Shown here: in pieces, positions 36,423 to 45,377 of the stretch
How positions within the stretch are numbered: position 1 is the stretch's first letter
Layout of the letters: each line of letters starts with the position of its first letter
Assembly: GCA_017520545.1 (NCBI GenBank)
Contig: JAFXFM010000007.1
Coordinates: 109,149-173,148 of the forward strand
DNA: 64,000 bases
Source: Alistipes sp.
GTDB lineage: Bacteria > Bacteroidota > Bacteroidia > Bacteroidales > Rikenellaceae
Reading direction: 5' to 3'
The notes under the pieces: generated by a model
Database searches by the model: none
Seen by the model: only the letters and a program-made list of their open reading frames with translations
Told to the model about the DNA's origin: nothing
Translations under genes and position numbers: made by a program

Positions 36423-39400
36423 CTATCGCAACGTCTTTATCCACTCCTTGGTTTCGCTGCTCACCACATCGTTTCGATCGCGCCACTCGCGACGACGCAA
36501 ATAATCTTGCTTGCGCTGCTCGAGGAGCGCATTTATAGGGAATGTCGGTTTGCGCAAAGCCCGCTTTGCCTCACGTCGCGATGGTCGTACCACGCGGGTA
36601 AAGATACTATCCTGTGCAGGGCGGCGCGATGCCTCCCACTTGAAATCCGGCAACCTTGTAGGTTGCGTTTCAGGAATTTTATCCATAGGATAGAAGGTAT
36701 AGACAGGATTTCCTCGATAGGTGATACCCACAACCTCCTGATTCTCTATATATGAGGTCATATCGCCCGCCTCAATATACGCCATCAGGGTAATTTCAGG
36801 CGAATTATCCTCCTGCATATAGTAGATGGTCTGCACGTTACCATTCACATCGTTACGATATATCTTGTTATCGCGAAATAGAGCAGTCATCTCCTTACCT
36901 GCAACCTGGTTGTAGTGCGCCGTATCAATCTCGGCTGCCATCAGTGGTTTGCCATCGAAAACGGCCTTAACAAGATGATTGTTGCTGGTATAGATGTGCA
37001 TCTTCTCCGCGGTAATCTGATTGCTTCCACTCCACATCACAGGCGACTTATAGAGATTAATTATCGAGTCGATACTTGTGGTGGTAAGCGAATCGCACAC
37101 CGACTGCACATCGCTGCGGAACAACTTCACTCGTCCGATAGCAAATATCTCACGATAGAGCGAGTCGAGATTCAACGAATCCGACTTTGCTACCACCTCA
37201 GGCGCCGCAACCTCCTTCGGATAGAGAATTGCCAATATCGAGTCGAGATCCTTATTCACTAACACTTCGAGTGGTCCAAACTCTGCCAAAAGTGTCGAAT
37301 CGACCTTTGCCAACGTTGCAGAATCTGCCATATGGATAAAGATACCTCGCTTCGCCATTCGTGCCAACTTACGACGCAAACGCATATCGGAGCGCTCCTG
37401 CTCCTTCGCCAAATAGATCGAGTCGCGAATAGCCCATTTTCGATACTGCTCGGCACGTTTTGCCTGACGTGCACGACCTATGCGGTCGAGTTTAGCATCG
37501 AGCGAGTCCTGCTCTATACGCTCCAACTCCGCCTTCTCCTTATCGGCTATCGCCTTGAAATAGGCCCTAACCTGCTTAACGGTCATTGTATCGAACTTCG
37601 CAAGTGTATCCACCTTGACACTATCCGCCTTCAAAGTATCCGCCTTCAAAGTGTCGATTTTTACACTATCGACCTTAACGCTATCAACCCTACTTGCAAC
37701 CTTTGCCGTATCGACTTTTATGCTATCGACCTTGATGCTATCTCGCTTCACACTATCGACCTTCACCGAGTCGGGCGCAAGTTTTGCCACGCGTTTAAGA
37801 CTATCCTTCACACGTCTGGCCTCCGCCTTCTCGATGCGTCTGCGCTCGGCATCGCGCACCTTCGCCTCACCAAGCAATTTTGTAAACAGAGCCTTTCGCT
37901 CTGCAAGAACAACTTTGCGCTTCGCCTCCTGCTCACGCTTCTGCGCCTTCATAGTGGCCTTGATAGCCCTATTGGTCTCCTTAGCCTCCTCTTTAAGGAG
38001 TTTCGCACGCAGCCTCTTTCCTCGCGCCGTAGTATCGCTTGCCAACGAATCGATTAATGCTCGGCGTAGCTCCGCCTTCGACGATTTGGCAGTTTGCGTA
38101 GCTTCGGTAGTCGCTGCTACACCAGTGTCAGTCGCAGCCTGTTGCCCCGCCACGCTGTCGCGTTGCACACCAGCATCACCTTGCTGCGCTTGCGGCTTTT
38201 CCATCTTCGCCTGCTCTTGTCCACGTTGCGCCTCTTCGCGAAGAGCATTTACACCCTCTGCCTCGCCAACTTCTTCTCTCTTTTCTGCCTTTTTATCACT
38301 CTTCTTATCCGCCTTTCCGCCCTTTCCCTTCGCAGTCTTCTCCGCAGCCATCTTCTTTGCAGCCTGTTCCAACGAATCTTTGCGAGCCTTCTCCACCTGC
38401 TCACGAATAGGATAGCGGGTATAGAGATACATCGAGTCGGAGCGAATAAACACCGAATCACTCTGAGACGTATCGTAACTTATAAGCGACGGATTCTTCG
38501 TAACAAAAACATTTCCCGGCTCCTTCCAATACTCTCCCCAATCGCTGAAAATCATCATCTTCTGCGAACGGTCGTCAATCTGCACGTTGCGACGCAACAG
38601 CACATACTCCTTCTCGCGATAGTAGTCGAGTGAATCGCACAACAGCTCTTGATCTTTGGTGAGGATATATCCATTTTTGGTAAGCTTGTAAAGCTGTGTC
38701 TCTTTATCGAACGAGCCACGGTCGGCATAGAGATAATCATCCTCGCCCTCGGCCGTCTTGTTCCAGATGTTTGTACGGGTGAAAAACTGCGCGAAGTTGG
38801 TCTCCGTATTGTATACAACCGAATCGCCCGTCATATCGTAATCTTCGTTACGCATCTGCACCCTATCGACACAAACCACCTCGTCCTTCTCCGTATAGAG
38901 ATAGCCCCTATCCGATTCGAGCATATTTTCGCCACTAATCAGCACGCCGCCACCCGTATAGTGTCCTACATTGCGCTTGGTATTGAAAGAGAAGTTGTAG
39001 GTGTAAAGCGTGGCATCACCATCAACAACTTTGATGATTTTGGAGTATACCTTTGCAGTATTTGTCTCGCCATTATACTCTGCCCTATCGCCGTATATAT
39101 AGGTTGTACCGCGATTTATAAGTACCTTGCCAAAACACTCGATATGTCGCTCGCTGTAACGCACCGCACTATCCGCCGTAATAACCGTTCCGTTGTGGTA
39201 GGCTGCAAAATTACCCACAACGACCATTATCTTGCGACCATTGTGCTCCATTTGCCAGCCCTCGTCGGACTTCATATAGACATAATCCTGCTTATTGCCC
39301 TGATTAGGATTTTGCTGTTCGGCAGGCATCGGCGCCTCGGTTACAGGCTCAAAAACGGAGATAGAGACACCATTGCCACTCGCAAACACAAGGCTCACGA

Positions 39401-39443
39401 ATGTCAGAAGTACAATCGATATGGTGGCAAATCTTCTCTTCAC
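36423..39443 (-). CDS. OstA-like outer-membrane assembly protein with Lys/Asp repeat insert
   Basis: A 1006-residue exported protein with signal peptide (ISIVLLTFVSLVFA). Residues about 50-345 are LptA/OstA-like strands (NGRKIMVVVGNFAAYHNGTVITADSAVRY, YIYGDRAEYNGETNTAKVY). Residues about 350-730 are a charged, low-complexity stretch rich in Lys, Glu, Ala and Gln containing a tract of short repeats of the form VDSVK/VDTLK/ADSVK (about 555-625). OstA-like strands then resume (SNQITAEKMHIYTSNNHLVKAVFD, DMTSYIENQEVVGITYRGNPVYTFYP). It likely bridges LPS transport in the periplasm. It starts two bases after surA. Confidence 0.82.
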   Translation of the reverse strand: MKRRFATISIVLLTFVSLVFASGNGVSISVFEPVTEAPMPAEQQNPNQGNKQDYVYMKSDEGWQMEHNGRKIMVVVGNFAAYHNGTVITADSAVRYSERHIECFGKVLINRGTTYIYGDRAEYNGETNTAKVYSKIIKVVDGDATLYTYNFSFNTKRNVGHYTGGGVLISGENMLESDRGYLYTEKDEVVCVDRVQMRNEDYDMTGDSVVYNTETNFAQFFTRTNIWNKTAEGEDDYLYADRGSFDKETQLYKLTKNGYILTKDQELLCDSLDYYREKEYVLLRRNVQIDDRSQKMMIFSDWGEYWKEPGNVFVTKNPSLISYDTSQSDSVFIRSDSMYLYTRYPIREQVEKARKDSLEQAAKKMAAEKTAKGKGGKADKKSDKKAEKREEVGEAEGVNALREEAQRGQEQAKMEKPQAQQGDAGVQRDSVAGQQAATDTGVAATTEATQTAKSSKAELRRALIDSLASDTTARGKRLRAKLLKEEAKETNRAIKATMKAQKREQEAKRKVVLAERKALFTKLLGEAKVRDAERRRIEKAEARRVKDSLKRVAKLAPDSVKVDSVKRDSIKVDSIKVDTAKVASRVDSVKVDSVKIDTLKADTLKADSVKVDTLAKFDTMTVKQVRAYFKAIADKEKAELERIEQDSLDAKLDRIGRARQAKRAEQYRKWAIRDSIYLAKEQERSDMRLRRKLARMAKRGIFIHMADSATLAKVDSTLLAEFGPLEVLVNKDLDSILAILYPKEVAAPEVVAKSDSLNLDSLYREIFAIGRVKLFRSDVQSVCDSLTTTSIDSIINLYKSPVMWSGSNQITAEKMHIYTSNNHLVKAVFDGKPLMAAEIDTAHYNQVAGKEMTALFRDNKIYRNDVNGNVQTIYYMQEDNSPEITLMAYIEAGDMTSYIENQEVVGITYRGNPVYTFYPMDKIPETQPTRLPDFKWEASRRPAQDSIFTRVVRPSRREAKRALRKPTFPINALLEQRKQDYLRRREWRDRNDVVSSETKEWIKTLR

Positions 39444-39445
39444 GT

Positions 39446-40864
39446 CTATTTACTGTACTTAACCCAATTCTTATTTCCGAACTCGGCAGTGCGGAATTCA
39501 GGCGCTATGTAGATATACATCGAGGCTATTTTCTTGTTTAGCCACTCCTTAAACTCCTTCTCCTGCTTTTGCGACAGCGCCATCTGCTCCAATCGCAGAT
39601 AGTCCTCTTCGAGCGATGCGTTGTGAGCAGGAATAATCTTCAAAAGCTTCACAACCTTCACCAACTCATTACCCATCATATCGGTAGAACGGAATGGCGC
39701 CGACACTTCACCCTCGCGCAGACGACGTATGGCGTTGTAGTCGTCGATACTCTTACCTCCCATAGCACCAAAGTCCTCCTTCAAGAACTTTGTTGCGGTG
39801 AGTTTGGCATCGTATGCCGAGTAACGCTCCAAGAGGTCGTGGTTGGTAACCACACCACCATTCTGCTTCGAGTGTTTATCGTCAGAGTGCTTGCGCGCCG
39901 CCTCCTCGAAGGTCAAGGAGTCCTTCTTAATGAGATTTACGAGGCTATCCAAGTCGCGCATCGGCGCTACAACCTCGTCTATAGTGTAGGTAGGACGCAA
40001 CAAGATATGGCGACAATGGTAGAGTTGTCCCTTCTTGTCGATAAGTTGTATGAGGTGGAAACCGAACTCCGACTCTACGACCTCGGAAACCTGCCCCGGT
40101 TTCAGCTCCGCCAACGCATCGGCAAAGGACTTCACAAAGCCCGCCAATGGTGCAGGCTCCAACTCGCCACCCTGTATCGCCGAGCCATCGACCGAATACA
40201 TTCGCGCCAAGGTTGCAAAACGAGTCTTTCCCGTAACGATACGCTCACGCATCTCGATTAATCGCTCACGAGTACGCAACTTAGCCTCCTTCATATTTTT
40301 GGGGAACATCGTAATCTGAGCATACTGATACTGCTCGGCAATAATTGGAAGGCTATCCTTATGCTTCGAGTTGTAGAAGCGCTCAACCTCTCCCGGAACA
40401 ATTTTCGTCTTGCCAACAACGGTCTGCTGCATCATCTGAGCATAGGTTTGCTCCTCCAATTGGCGACGGAAGAGGTCGCGGATATGGAATATAGCCATAT
40501 GCGTCTTCTTCTCCAATGCGGTAATCGAGCCCTCGCGGTCAATCATAGATTGCACCTGCTGCTCCACGCGCTGTGCCACCTCGCTATTGTTTATCTCTAT
40601 CGAGTCGAGCAACGCCTGATTATAGAGCAACTTCTGCAACATCAGATTCTCGAGTGCTTCGTCCTGCGCAGGGCGGTCGGAGGTGTAACCCTCGGCACGA
40701 CGCTGTTCTGTAATCATCTTGGCTGCCTGCTGCACATCCGAATAACTCACTGAGGAGTTACCCACCACCGCAACAATTTTGTCGAGCATAACAAATCTCT
40801 TCTGCGCCACAAGTGTAACACTTGCAACAACAACGCAGATGAGTATAGCGATCAATTTTTTCAT
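39446..40864 (-). CDS. surA: Periplasmic prolyl isomerase and chaperone, SurA-like
   Basis: A 472-residue exported protein that helps fold outer-membrane proteins. Signal peptide MKKLIAILICVVVASVTLVAQ, then a SurA N-terminal helical part (DKIVAVVGNSSVSYSDV), and two parvulin-type domains: YSVDGSAIQGGELE...VVESEFGFHLIQLIDKKG, and CRHILLRPTYTIDEV...HSDDKHSKQNGGVV. ATG 40864 gives a proper signal peptide; the 17 upstream in-frame codons would spoil it. Operon with the OstA-like gene, a pairing that makes sense for envelope assembly. Confidence 0.92.
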   Translation of the reverse strand: MKKLIAILICVVVASVTLVAQKRFVMLDKIVAVVGNSSVSYSDVQQAAKMITEQRRAEGYTSDRPAQDEALENLMLQKLLYNQALLDSIEINNSEVAQRVEQQVQSMIDREGSITALEKKTHMAIFHIRDLFRRQLEEQTYAQMMQQTVVGKTKIVPGEVERFYNSKHKDSLPIIAEQYQYAQITMFPKNMKEAKLRTRERLIEMRERIVTGKTRFATLARMYSVDGSAIQGGELEPAPLAGFVKSFADALAELKPGQVSEVVESEFGFHLIQLIDKKGQLYHCRHILLRPTYTIDEVVAPMRDLDSLVNLIKKDSLTFEEAARKHSDDKHSKQNGGVVTNHDLLERYSAYDAKLTATKFLKEDFGAMGGKSIDDYNAIRRLREGEVSAPFRSTDMMGNELVKVVKLLKIIPAHNASLEEDYLRLEQMALSQKQEKEFKEWLNKKIASMYIYIAPEFRTAEFGNKNWVKYSK

Positions 40865-41000
40865 ATCTTTTTTTTCAACTTTTCCCTTTAACATCTGCCC
40901 TGCATAGGGGACCATTCAAAAGCAGCTTTCGCAGCATCACACACGCACTCGACAGCCAATAGCACAACCTCCATTTTGCTTTTCGTACGCATACAACTTG

Positions 41001-41008
41001 CAAAGGTA
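41001..41008 (-). promoter_or_regulatory. -7 box of surA
   Basis: TACCTTTG on the minus strand, leaving a leader of about 130 bases with no evident ORF. Confidence 0.6.
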
Positions 41009-41075
41009 ACAATTTTTCGGGAATAAAACGAGAGAATTACAATTTTATTGTAACAATAGAGGTGTTAGAGGAAAT

Positions 41076-41173
41076 TGAGAGTTGAGAGTTGAGAGTTGAG
41101 AATTAAAAAATAAAAATTAAGAGTTGAGAATCGCAACTCCCAACTCCTAACTACTCTCTGCCCACTACTCACT
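41076..41173. repeat. 98-bp phase-locked heptamer array
   Basis: Fourteen consecutive 7-base units keep one phase while changing sequence: the first are TGAGAGT, the middle ones TAAAAAT-like, the last of the CCCAACT or ACTCACT type. All but one end in T. The two ends are partly complementary (GAGTTG with CAACTC), so a hairpin can form. The array stops at the stop codon of the next gene. Confidence 0.93.
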
Positions 41174-43532
41174 ATTTGTAGTCTTTCGGTGTGGCTGTGC
41201 CGTAGGTGTAATGCACGCCGTCGCTATTTGGGTGCATCTTATTCCAAACCTGCGCAAGGAACGGATTACGCTTTGCCTCCTCGTCATAACGCCACGGTGC
41301 AGGCATACACTCCTCGCACCAATGGCCACCAAGCAGAATCAACGCCGGTGATGCCGAGAAGCGATGACCAAAGGCGCACTCCCACTCCAACTTCGTAGCA
41401 AGGTCGCCCTTAACCATCGTTTCGGAGAGGCATTTGCCACCACGAAACTTCGCGGCCTCGCGCATATCCTCGATGCCCAGCTCGGAGAGAGGCTTTGTTT
41501 CGTCATAGCCGTGCGAAAGTCGCTCTGCCTCCGCCTCGCCTGCAAGGTTGATATCGCTCATCTCCCTCCACGTGCCAATAGCATCGCGCTCCTCACGAGA
41601 GCCAAAGTAGGCGCGAATTCTCTCCTCGTTATGATTTTTAAACCAGCCGAGCGTACCAAAAATTTTATCCGTCGCAATAATGCGCATAAACGGCTTAATA
41701 ATCCACGCAGGAGCAATTTTTGCCAACGAATAGTACCACGGCAAAGTCTTGGACATCTGTTCGAAATACTCCTCGACAGGTACATTGGCGCGGAAGTGGA
41801 GGTACTCCTCCAACCTATCTGAATCGAAGTAGAACTGACCGTGGAAATTGTGGGTCGCAAACCACTTTACATCGAAAATTTTCTCGGGTGCAGGGCAGTT
41901 TATGGATTTTAGCAGATAGCGCTCGAAATCATAGTTAGTAAGGCGATACTCTGCACCACTGCCGATATTATAGAACTTACACCAGAACTCCTCGGGCAGA
42001 CCATCTTCGCAAAGTTTTGCCATAAGACGTCCCGAATCCTCAACAGTTGCCCACTCCAACACGCCACGAATCGGCACGTGGAACATTATCGGATCCATAT
42101 TTTTCAGAATTGCCGGATAGAGAATACCCGACTGACGCAGACTCACCCAATACTTCAATCCGGATTCTGCAAAAATGCGCTCTGCACGACATTTTGAGAT
42201 AGCATAGTAGTCGAACATCGAAGGGAAGATAGGGTCGCCTGTACGTCCCCAATGGAGTGGCTCACGACGGTCGCCCGTCTGCGCCACACTACCGATATAC
42301 ACCACCTTTATTTCATCGCTATTCGATTGAGCCTTAACCGCTTTAACGATATTTTCCGCCGCCGCAACATTCACCTCCAATACGCTCTTGGGTTTGTAGT
42401 CAGCACGTGGCGAAACTAAGCCTCCGACGTGAAGAACATAGTCGGCTCCCGACACGCCTTTTAGAACATCGTCGTAGTTCGTTAAATCGCCCCACACAAC
42501 ACGAATTTTATCGCCATATCGAGCTAACTTTTTACGACCATTTCGGCTGTTTCGTGCCAGCACCGTAATATCGAATTTGTCGCTACGGGCAAGGAGTTCG
42601 GTCAAAGTTGCTGTACCCATAACACCTGTTGCACCGGTCAGGAATACTCGTTTTTTCATCTGTTTATCTTGTTGAATATCTGCTGCTTTTTTACTCTTTC
42701 GTCCCAACTTCAGCACCTTGTAGAGCGCCTCCGCCGACGCCACAACAAAAATAGTCGCAGCAACGCCATAGACGATATAGTAGATTGCGTCGTTGTCTAT
42801 CATCTCGCGTAACGACACATTGTCCATCTCGCAAACGACCAGCGCAAACGCCATTGCATTGTTTATGGAGTGAACAATTATTGAGGCGTAAATTGACGAC
42901 GTACGCACATACAACACCCCGAATATCACACCTGCAACCGTAGCAACTATGACGGTAGCCGTATCGAAGTGGAGAAATCCGAAGAAGAGAGCCGAGAGGA
43001 GTATCGACATCTTTACACCCAATCGTCGGCGGAATGTTTCGAAAAGCACACCGCGACAGAGCAACTCTTCCAAGATAGGCGCTGATACAAGTGCAGTTAC
43101 GTACGCCCAAACACCTAAACCTATACCGGGGCTTACCCGATGTGGAAGCAGCATAATAAGCGGCTCGAGAAGTATCTGCGAAGAGAGTAGCCACACCACT
43201 CCGACAAGTATCACACTCGGATTAAATCCCGCCATCGAACAACGAATACGAATCGCCTTTTTACCGCCGCGCAAACGCACGTACAGCCACATCAACGCTA
43301 TCGGAATAGACATCATCAACGGATATAAAATAGCGTTATATTCGGCAAATGCCTCCTGCTCGGCAATATATGTTTCGATAGGCACGTCGTCGATAGCCGA
43401 CAACGTCGGAGCCGCAATGCCAAACAGCGACATAAAGAGCCCTGCCAACAGGTGAGTAAATAGGAAAATAAGCAGTAAAACCACCACATCTCCTATCCAC
43501 GAAAATTTGCGTATTTTTGCCAAGATATCCAT
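41172..43532 (-). CDS. CPBP intramembrane protease fused to NAD-dependent SDR enzyme
   Basis: A 786-residue fusion. Residues 1-265 form a multi-pass CPBP (CAAX-like) protease with Glu155-Glu156-x-x-x-Arg160 in EELLCRG, FGFLHF (His188) and HSINNA (His221). Residues 292-760 are an extended SDR/epimerase: FLTGATGVMGTATL, a WGDLTNYDDV turn, HVGGLVSPRADY, IGSVAQTGDRREP and a YYAISK catalytic Tyr-Lys. The C-terminus has WECAFGH and CEECMP, possibly a zinc site. The SDR begins at MKKRVFL (Met292, base 42659), which looks like a former start codon, but the frame is open across the joint. Confidence 0.87.
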   Translation of the reverse strand: MDILAKIRKFSWIGDVVVLLLIFLFTHLLAGLFMSLFGIAAPTLSAIDDVPIETYIAEQEAFAEYNAILYPLMMSIPIALMWLYVRLRGGKKAIRIRCSMAGFNPSVILVGVVWLLSSQILLEPLIMLLPHRVSPGIGLGVWAYVTALVSAPILEELLCRGVLFETFRRRLGVKMSILLSALFFGFLHFDTATVIVATVAGVIFGVLYVRTSSIYASIIVHSINNAMAFALVVCEMDNVSLREMIDNDAIYYIVYGVAATIFVVASAEALYKVLKLGRKSKKAADIQQDKQMKKRVFLTGATGVMGTATLTELLARSDKFDITVLARNSRNGRKKLARYGDKIRVVWGDLTNYDDVLKGVSGADYVLHVGGLVSPRADYKPKSVLEVNVAAAENIVKAVKAQSNSDEIKVVYIGSVAQTGDRREPLHWGRTGDPIFPSMFDYYAISKCRAERIFAESGLKYWVSLRQSGILYPAILKNMDPIMFHVPIRGVLEWATVEDSGRLMAKLCEDGLPEEFWCKFYNIGSGAEYRLTNYDFERYLLKSINCPAPEKIFDVKWFATHNFHGQFYFDSDRLEEYLHFRANVPVEEYFEQMSKTLPWYYSLAKIAPAWIIKPFMRIIATDKIFGTLGWFKNHNEERIRAYFGSREERDAIGTWREMSDINLAGEAEAERLSHGYDETKPLSELGIEDMREAAKFRGGKCLSETMVKGDLATKLEWECAFGHRFSASPALILLGGHWCEECMPAPWRYDEEAKRNPFLAQVWNKMHPNSDGVHYTYGTATPKDYK

Positions 43533-43592
43533 CTCAAAAAAGCGTCATTTCGAGTGCGAAGATAATCATTTTCGAGCAAAAGAGGAATTTTC

Positions 43593-43625
43593 TTTGGCGA
43601 AATCAAATTAAAATTACTAAATTTG
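43593..43625 (+). promoter_or_regulatory. parA promoter
   Basis: TTTG at 43593-43596, 21-base spacer, TAAATTTG at 43618-43625; ATG 34 bases on. Confidence 0.75.
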
Positions 43626-43658
43626 CCCGATTATTATGCAATAATAAGTGCGAACTAT

Positions 43659-44441
43659 ATGGGAAAAGTAGTTGCGTTAGCAAACCAAAAAGGTGGCGTG
43701 GGCAAGACCACCACTGCAATAAATCTCTCGGCGTCAATAGCGTTGCTGGGCAAGAAGGTGCTACTCATAGATGCCGACCCGCAGGCAAATGCCACTTCGG
43801 GTTTGGGCTTCGACATAAATGCCGAAGGCATATACGAGTGTATTACCGGCAAACGAACTGCCGACGAAGTGATACTCCACAGTGAGGATGTGAAGAATCT
43901 GTGGGTGCTCCCCTCGAGCATCGACCTTGTGGCTGCCGAGACCGAACTTCCTTCAATGGAGAACAGCCACCACGTGGTAAAGCAGATTGTGGATAGCGTA
44001 CGCGACAAGTTCGACTACATCTTCATCGACTGCTCGCCGTCGCTCGGCTTCACAACCGTAAACATACTTACGGCAGCCGACTCGGTACTTATTCCGGTGC
44101 AGTGCGAGTATCTCGCATTGGAGGGATTAAGCAAACTGCTCAACACCATCAAGCTCATCAAAGGCAACCTTAACCCGTCGCTCGAAATCGAGGGTTTCTT
44201 GCTGACGATGTATATGCGCAACCGCTTGAACAACCAAGTGGCAACAGAGGTGCGCGAGCACTTCGGTCCATTGGCGTACGACACAATTATCCAGCGCAAC
44301 ATTCGTTTGGGTGAGGCACCGTCGCACGGCAAGCCGATTATGCTCTACGACGCTTCGGCAAGTGGCGCAACAAACTACCTTCTCCTTGCAAAGGAGTTTT
44401 TGAAGAAGAATCGCAAGAAGAGTGAGGGTGCAAAGCATTAG
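43659..44441 (+). CDS. parA: Chromosome-partitioning ATPase ParA (Soj)
   Basis: A 260-residue deviant Walker ATPase that with ParB moves chromosomal origins apart. KGGVGKTTT at residues 11-19 with the signature Lys11, IDADPQANAT, and DYIFIDCSPSLG. ATG 43659 gives the usual short N-terminus; 12 upstream codons in frame are leader. parB starts 61 bases downstream. Confidence 0.96.
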   Translation: MGKVVALANQKGGVGKTTTAINLSASIALLGKKVLLIDADPQANATSGLGFDINAEGIYECITGKRTADEVILHSEDVKNLWVLPSSIDLVAAETELPSMENSHHVVKQIVDSVRDKFDYIFIDCSPSLGFTTVNILTAADSVLIPVQCEYLALEGLSKLLNTIKLIKGNLNPSLEIEGFLLTMYMRNRLNNQVATEVREHFGPLAYDTIIQRNIRLGEAPSHGKPIMLYDASASGATNYLLLAKEFLKKNRKKSEGAKH

Positions 44442-44502
44442 AATCCAAGCGGGGAGGGGTATAACGACAACAACGAAATAGAACAATAATAACTACGATA
44501 TA

Positions 44503-45366
44503 ATGAAGCAAAAAGGATTAGGAAGAGGTCTTGACGCCCTGTTCGGCGGCAATGTAGAGGTTAAGGCGAAGCCGATGGAGAAGATGGCAGAGATTCTGCT
44601 CTCGGATATAGTTCCAAACCCGACACAGCCTCGTACCGATTTTGACGAGGAGGCACTTGAAGAGCTGGCTGACTCGATTCGTCAATTGGGACTCATTCAG
44701 CCTATCACCGTGAAGCGTGATGGCGAAAAGTATATCATCATCAGCGGTGAGCGACGTTGGCGTGCATCGGAGAAGGCGGGATTGGAGCGTATTCCGGCAT
44801 ATATTCGTGAAGTTGATGACACTACACTTCACGCAATGGCCCTCGTGGAGAACATTCAACGCGAGGACCTCAACGCTATCGAAATTTCGCTCGGAATGCA
44901 ACGACTCATCGAGGAGTGCGGTTTGACACAGGAGGCTCTCGCAGAAAGACTCGGCAAGAAGCGCTCAACGGTTGCCAACTATTTGCGCCTATTGAATCTC
45001 CCTGAGGAGGTGCAGTTCGCCATTAAGAGTGGTATTATCTCGATGGGACACGCCAAGGCCATCGCCTCGGTAGAGAGCAAGGCGAAGCAACTCTCATTTT
45101 TGAAGCGATGCATAAAGAGCAACCTCTCGGTGCGACAACTCGAAGAGTTGGTACGCCTCTCGTCGGAGAAGAGAGTCAAAAACACAGCACAGGTTGCCGA
45201 CGAGGAGTATCCTGAATCATATGGCCGCTTGGTGGAGTACCTCGAGAAGTTCTTTTCGCAGGATATCGCCATTAAACGAGGAAAAAATGGCGGCGGCAAA
45301 ATTATTATAGACTTTGCAAGCGACTCCGATATCGAGAAGTTCGTAAAGAAGTTCAGCAAACTATAA
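44503..45366 (+). CDS. parB: Chromosome-partitioning protein ParB (Spo0J)
   Basis: A 287-residue DNA-binding CTPase that loads at parS. N-terminal GRGLDALFG (ParA-stimulating part), CTP-binding GERRWRAS, NIQREDLNAIE, and the helix-turn-helix LTQEALAERLGKKRSTVANYLRLL, then a C-terminal dimer domain. No clear parS consensus is found in the window (see rejected items). Confidence 0.96.
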   Translation: MKQKGLGRGLDALFGGNVEVKAKPMEKMAEILLSDIVPNPTQPRTDFDEEALEELADSIRQLGLIQPITVKRDGEKYIIISGERRWRASEKAGLERIPAYIREVDDTTLHAMALVENIQREDLNAIEISLGMQRLIEECGLTQEALAERLGKKRSTVANYLRLLNLPEEVQFAIKSGIISMGHAKAIASVESKAKQLSFLKRCIKSNLSVRQLEELVRLSSEKRVKNTAQVADEEYPESYGRLVEYLEKFFSQDIAIKRGKNGGGKIIIDFASDSDIEKFVKKFSKL

Positions 45367-45377
45367 CACAACTCGAA

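Noticed and set aside
37332-38415. Long plus-strand ORFs rich in Leu/Ser/Thr over the OstA-like gene
   Set aside because: They translate the reverse of the Lys/Asp repeat tract; no start context or family resemblance.
43969-43978. ACCACGTGGT palindrome in parA as a parS site
   Set aside because: It shares only the CACGTG centre with the parS consensus, lacks the GTTTC/GAAAC arms, lies in well-coding sequence and is seen once.
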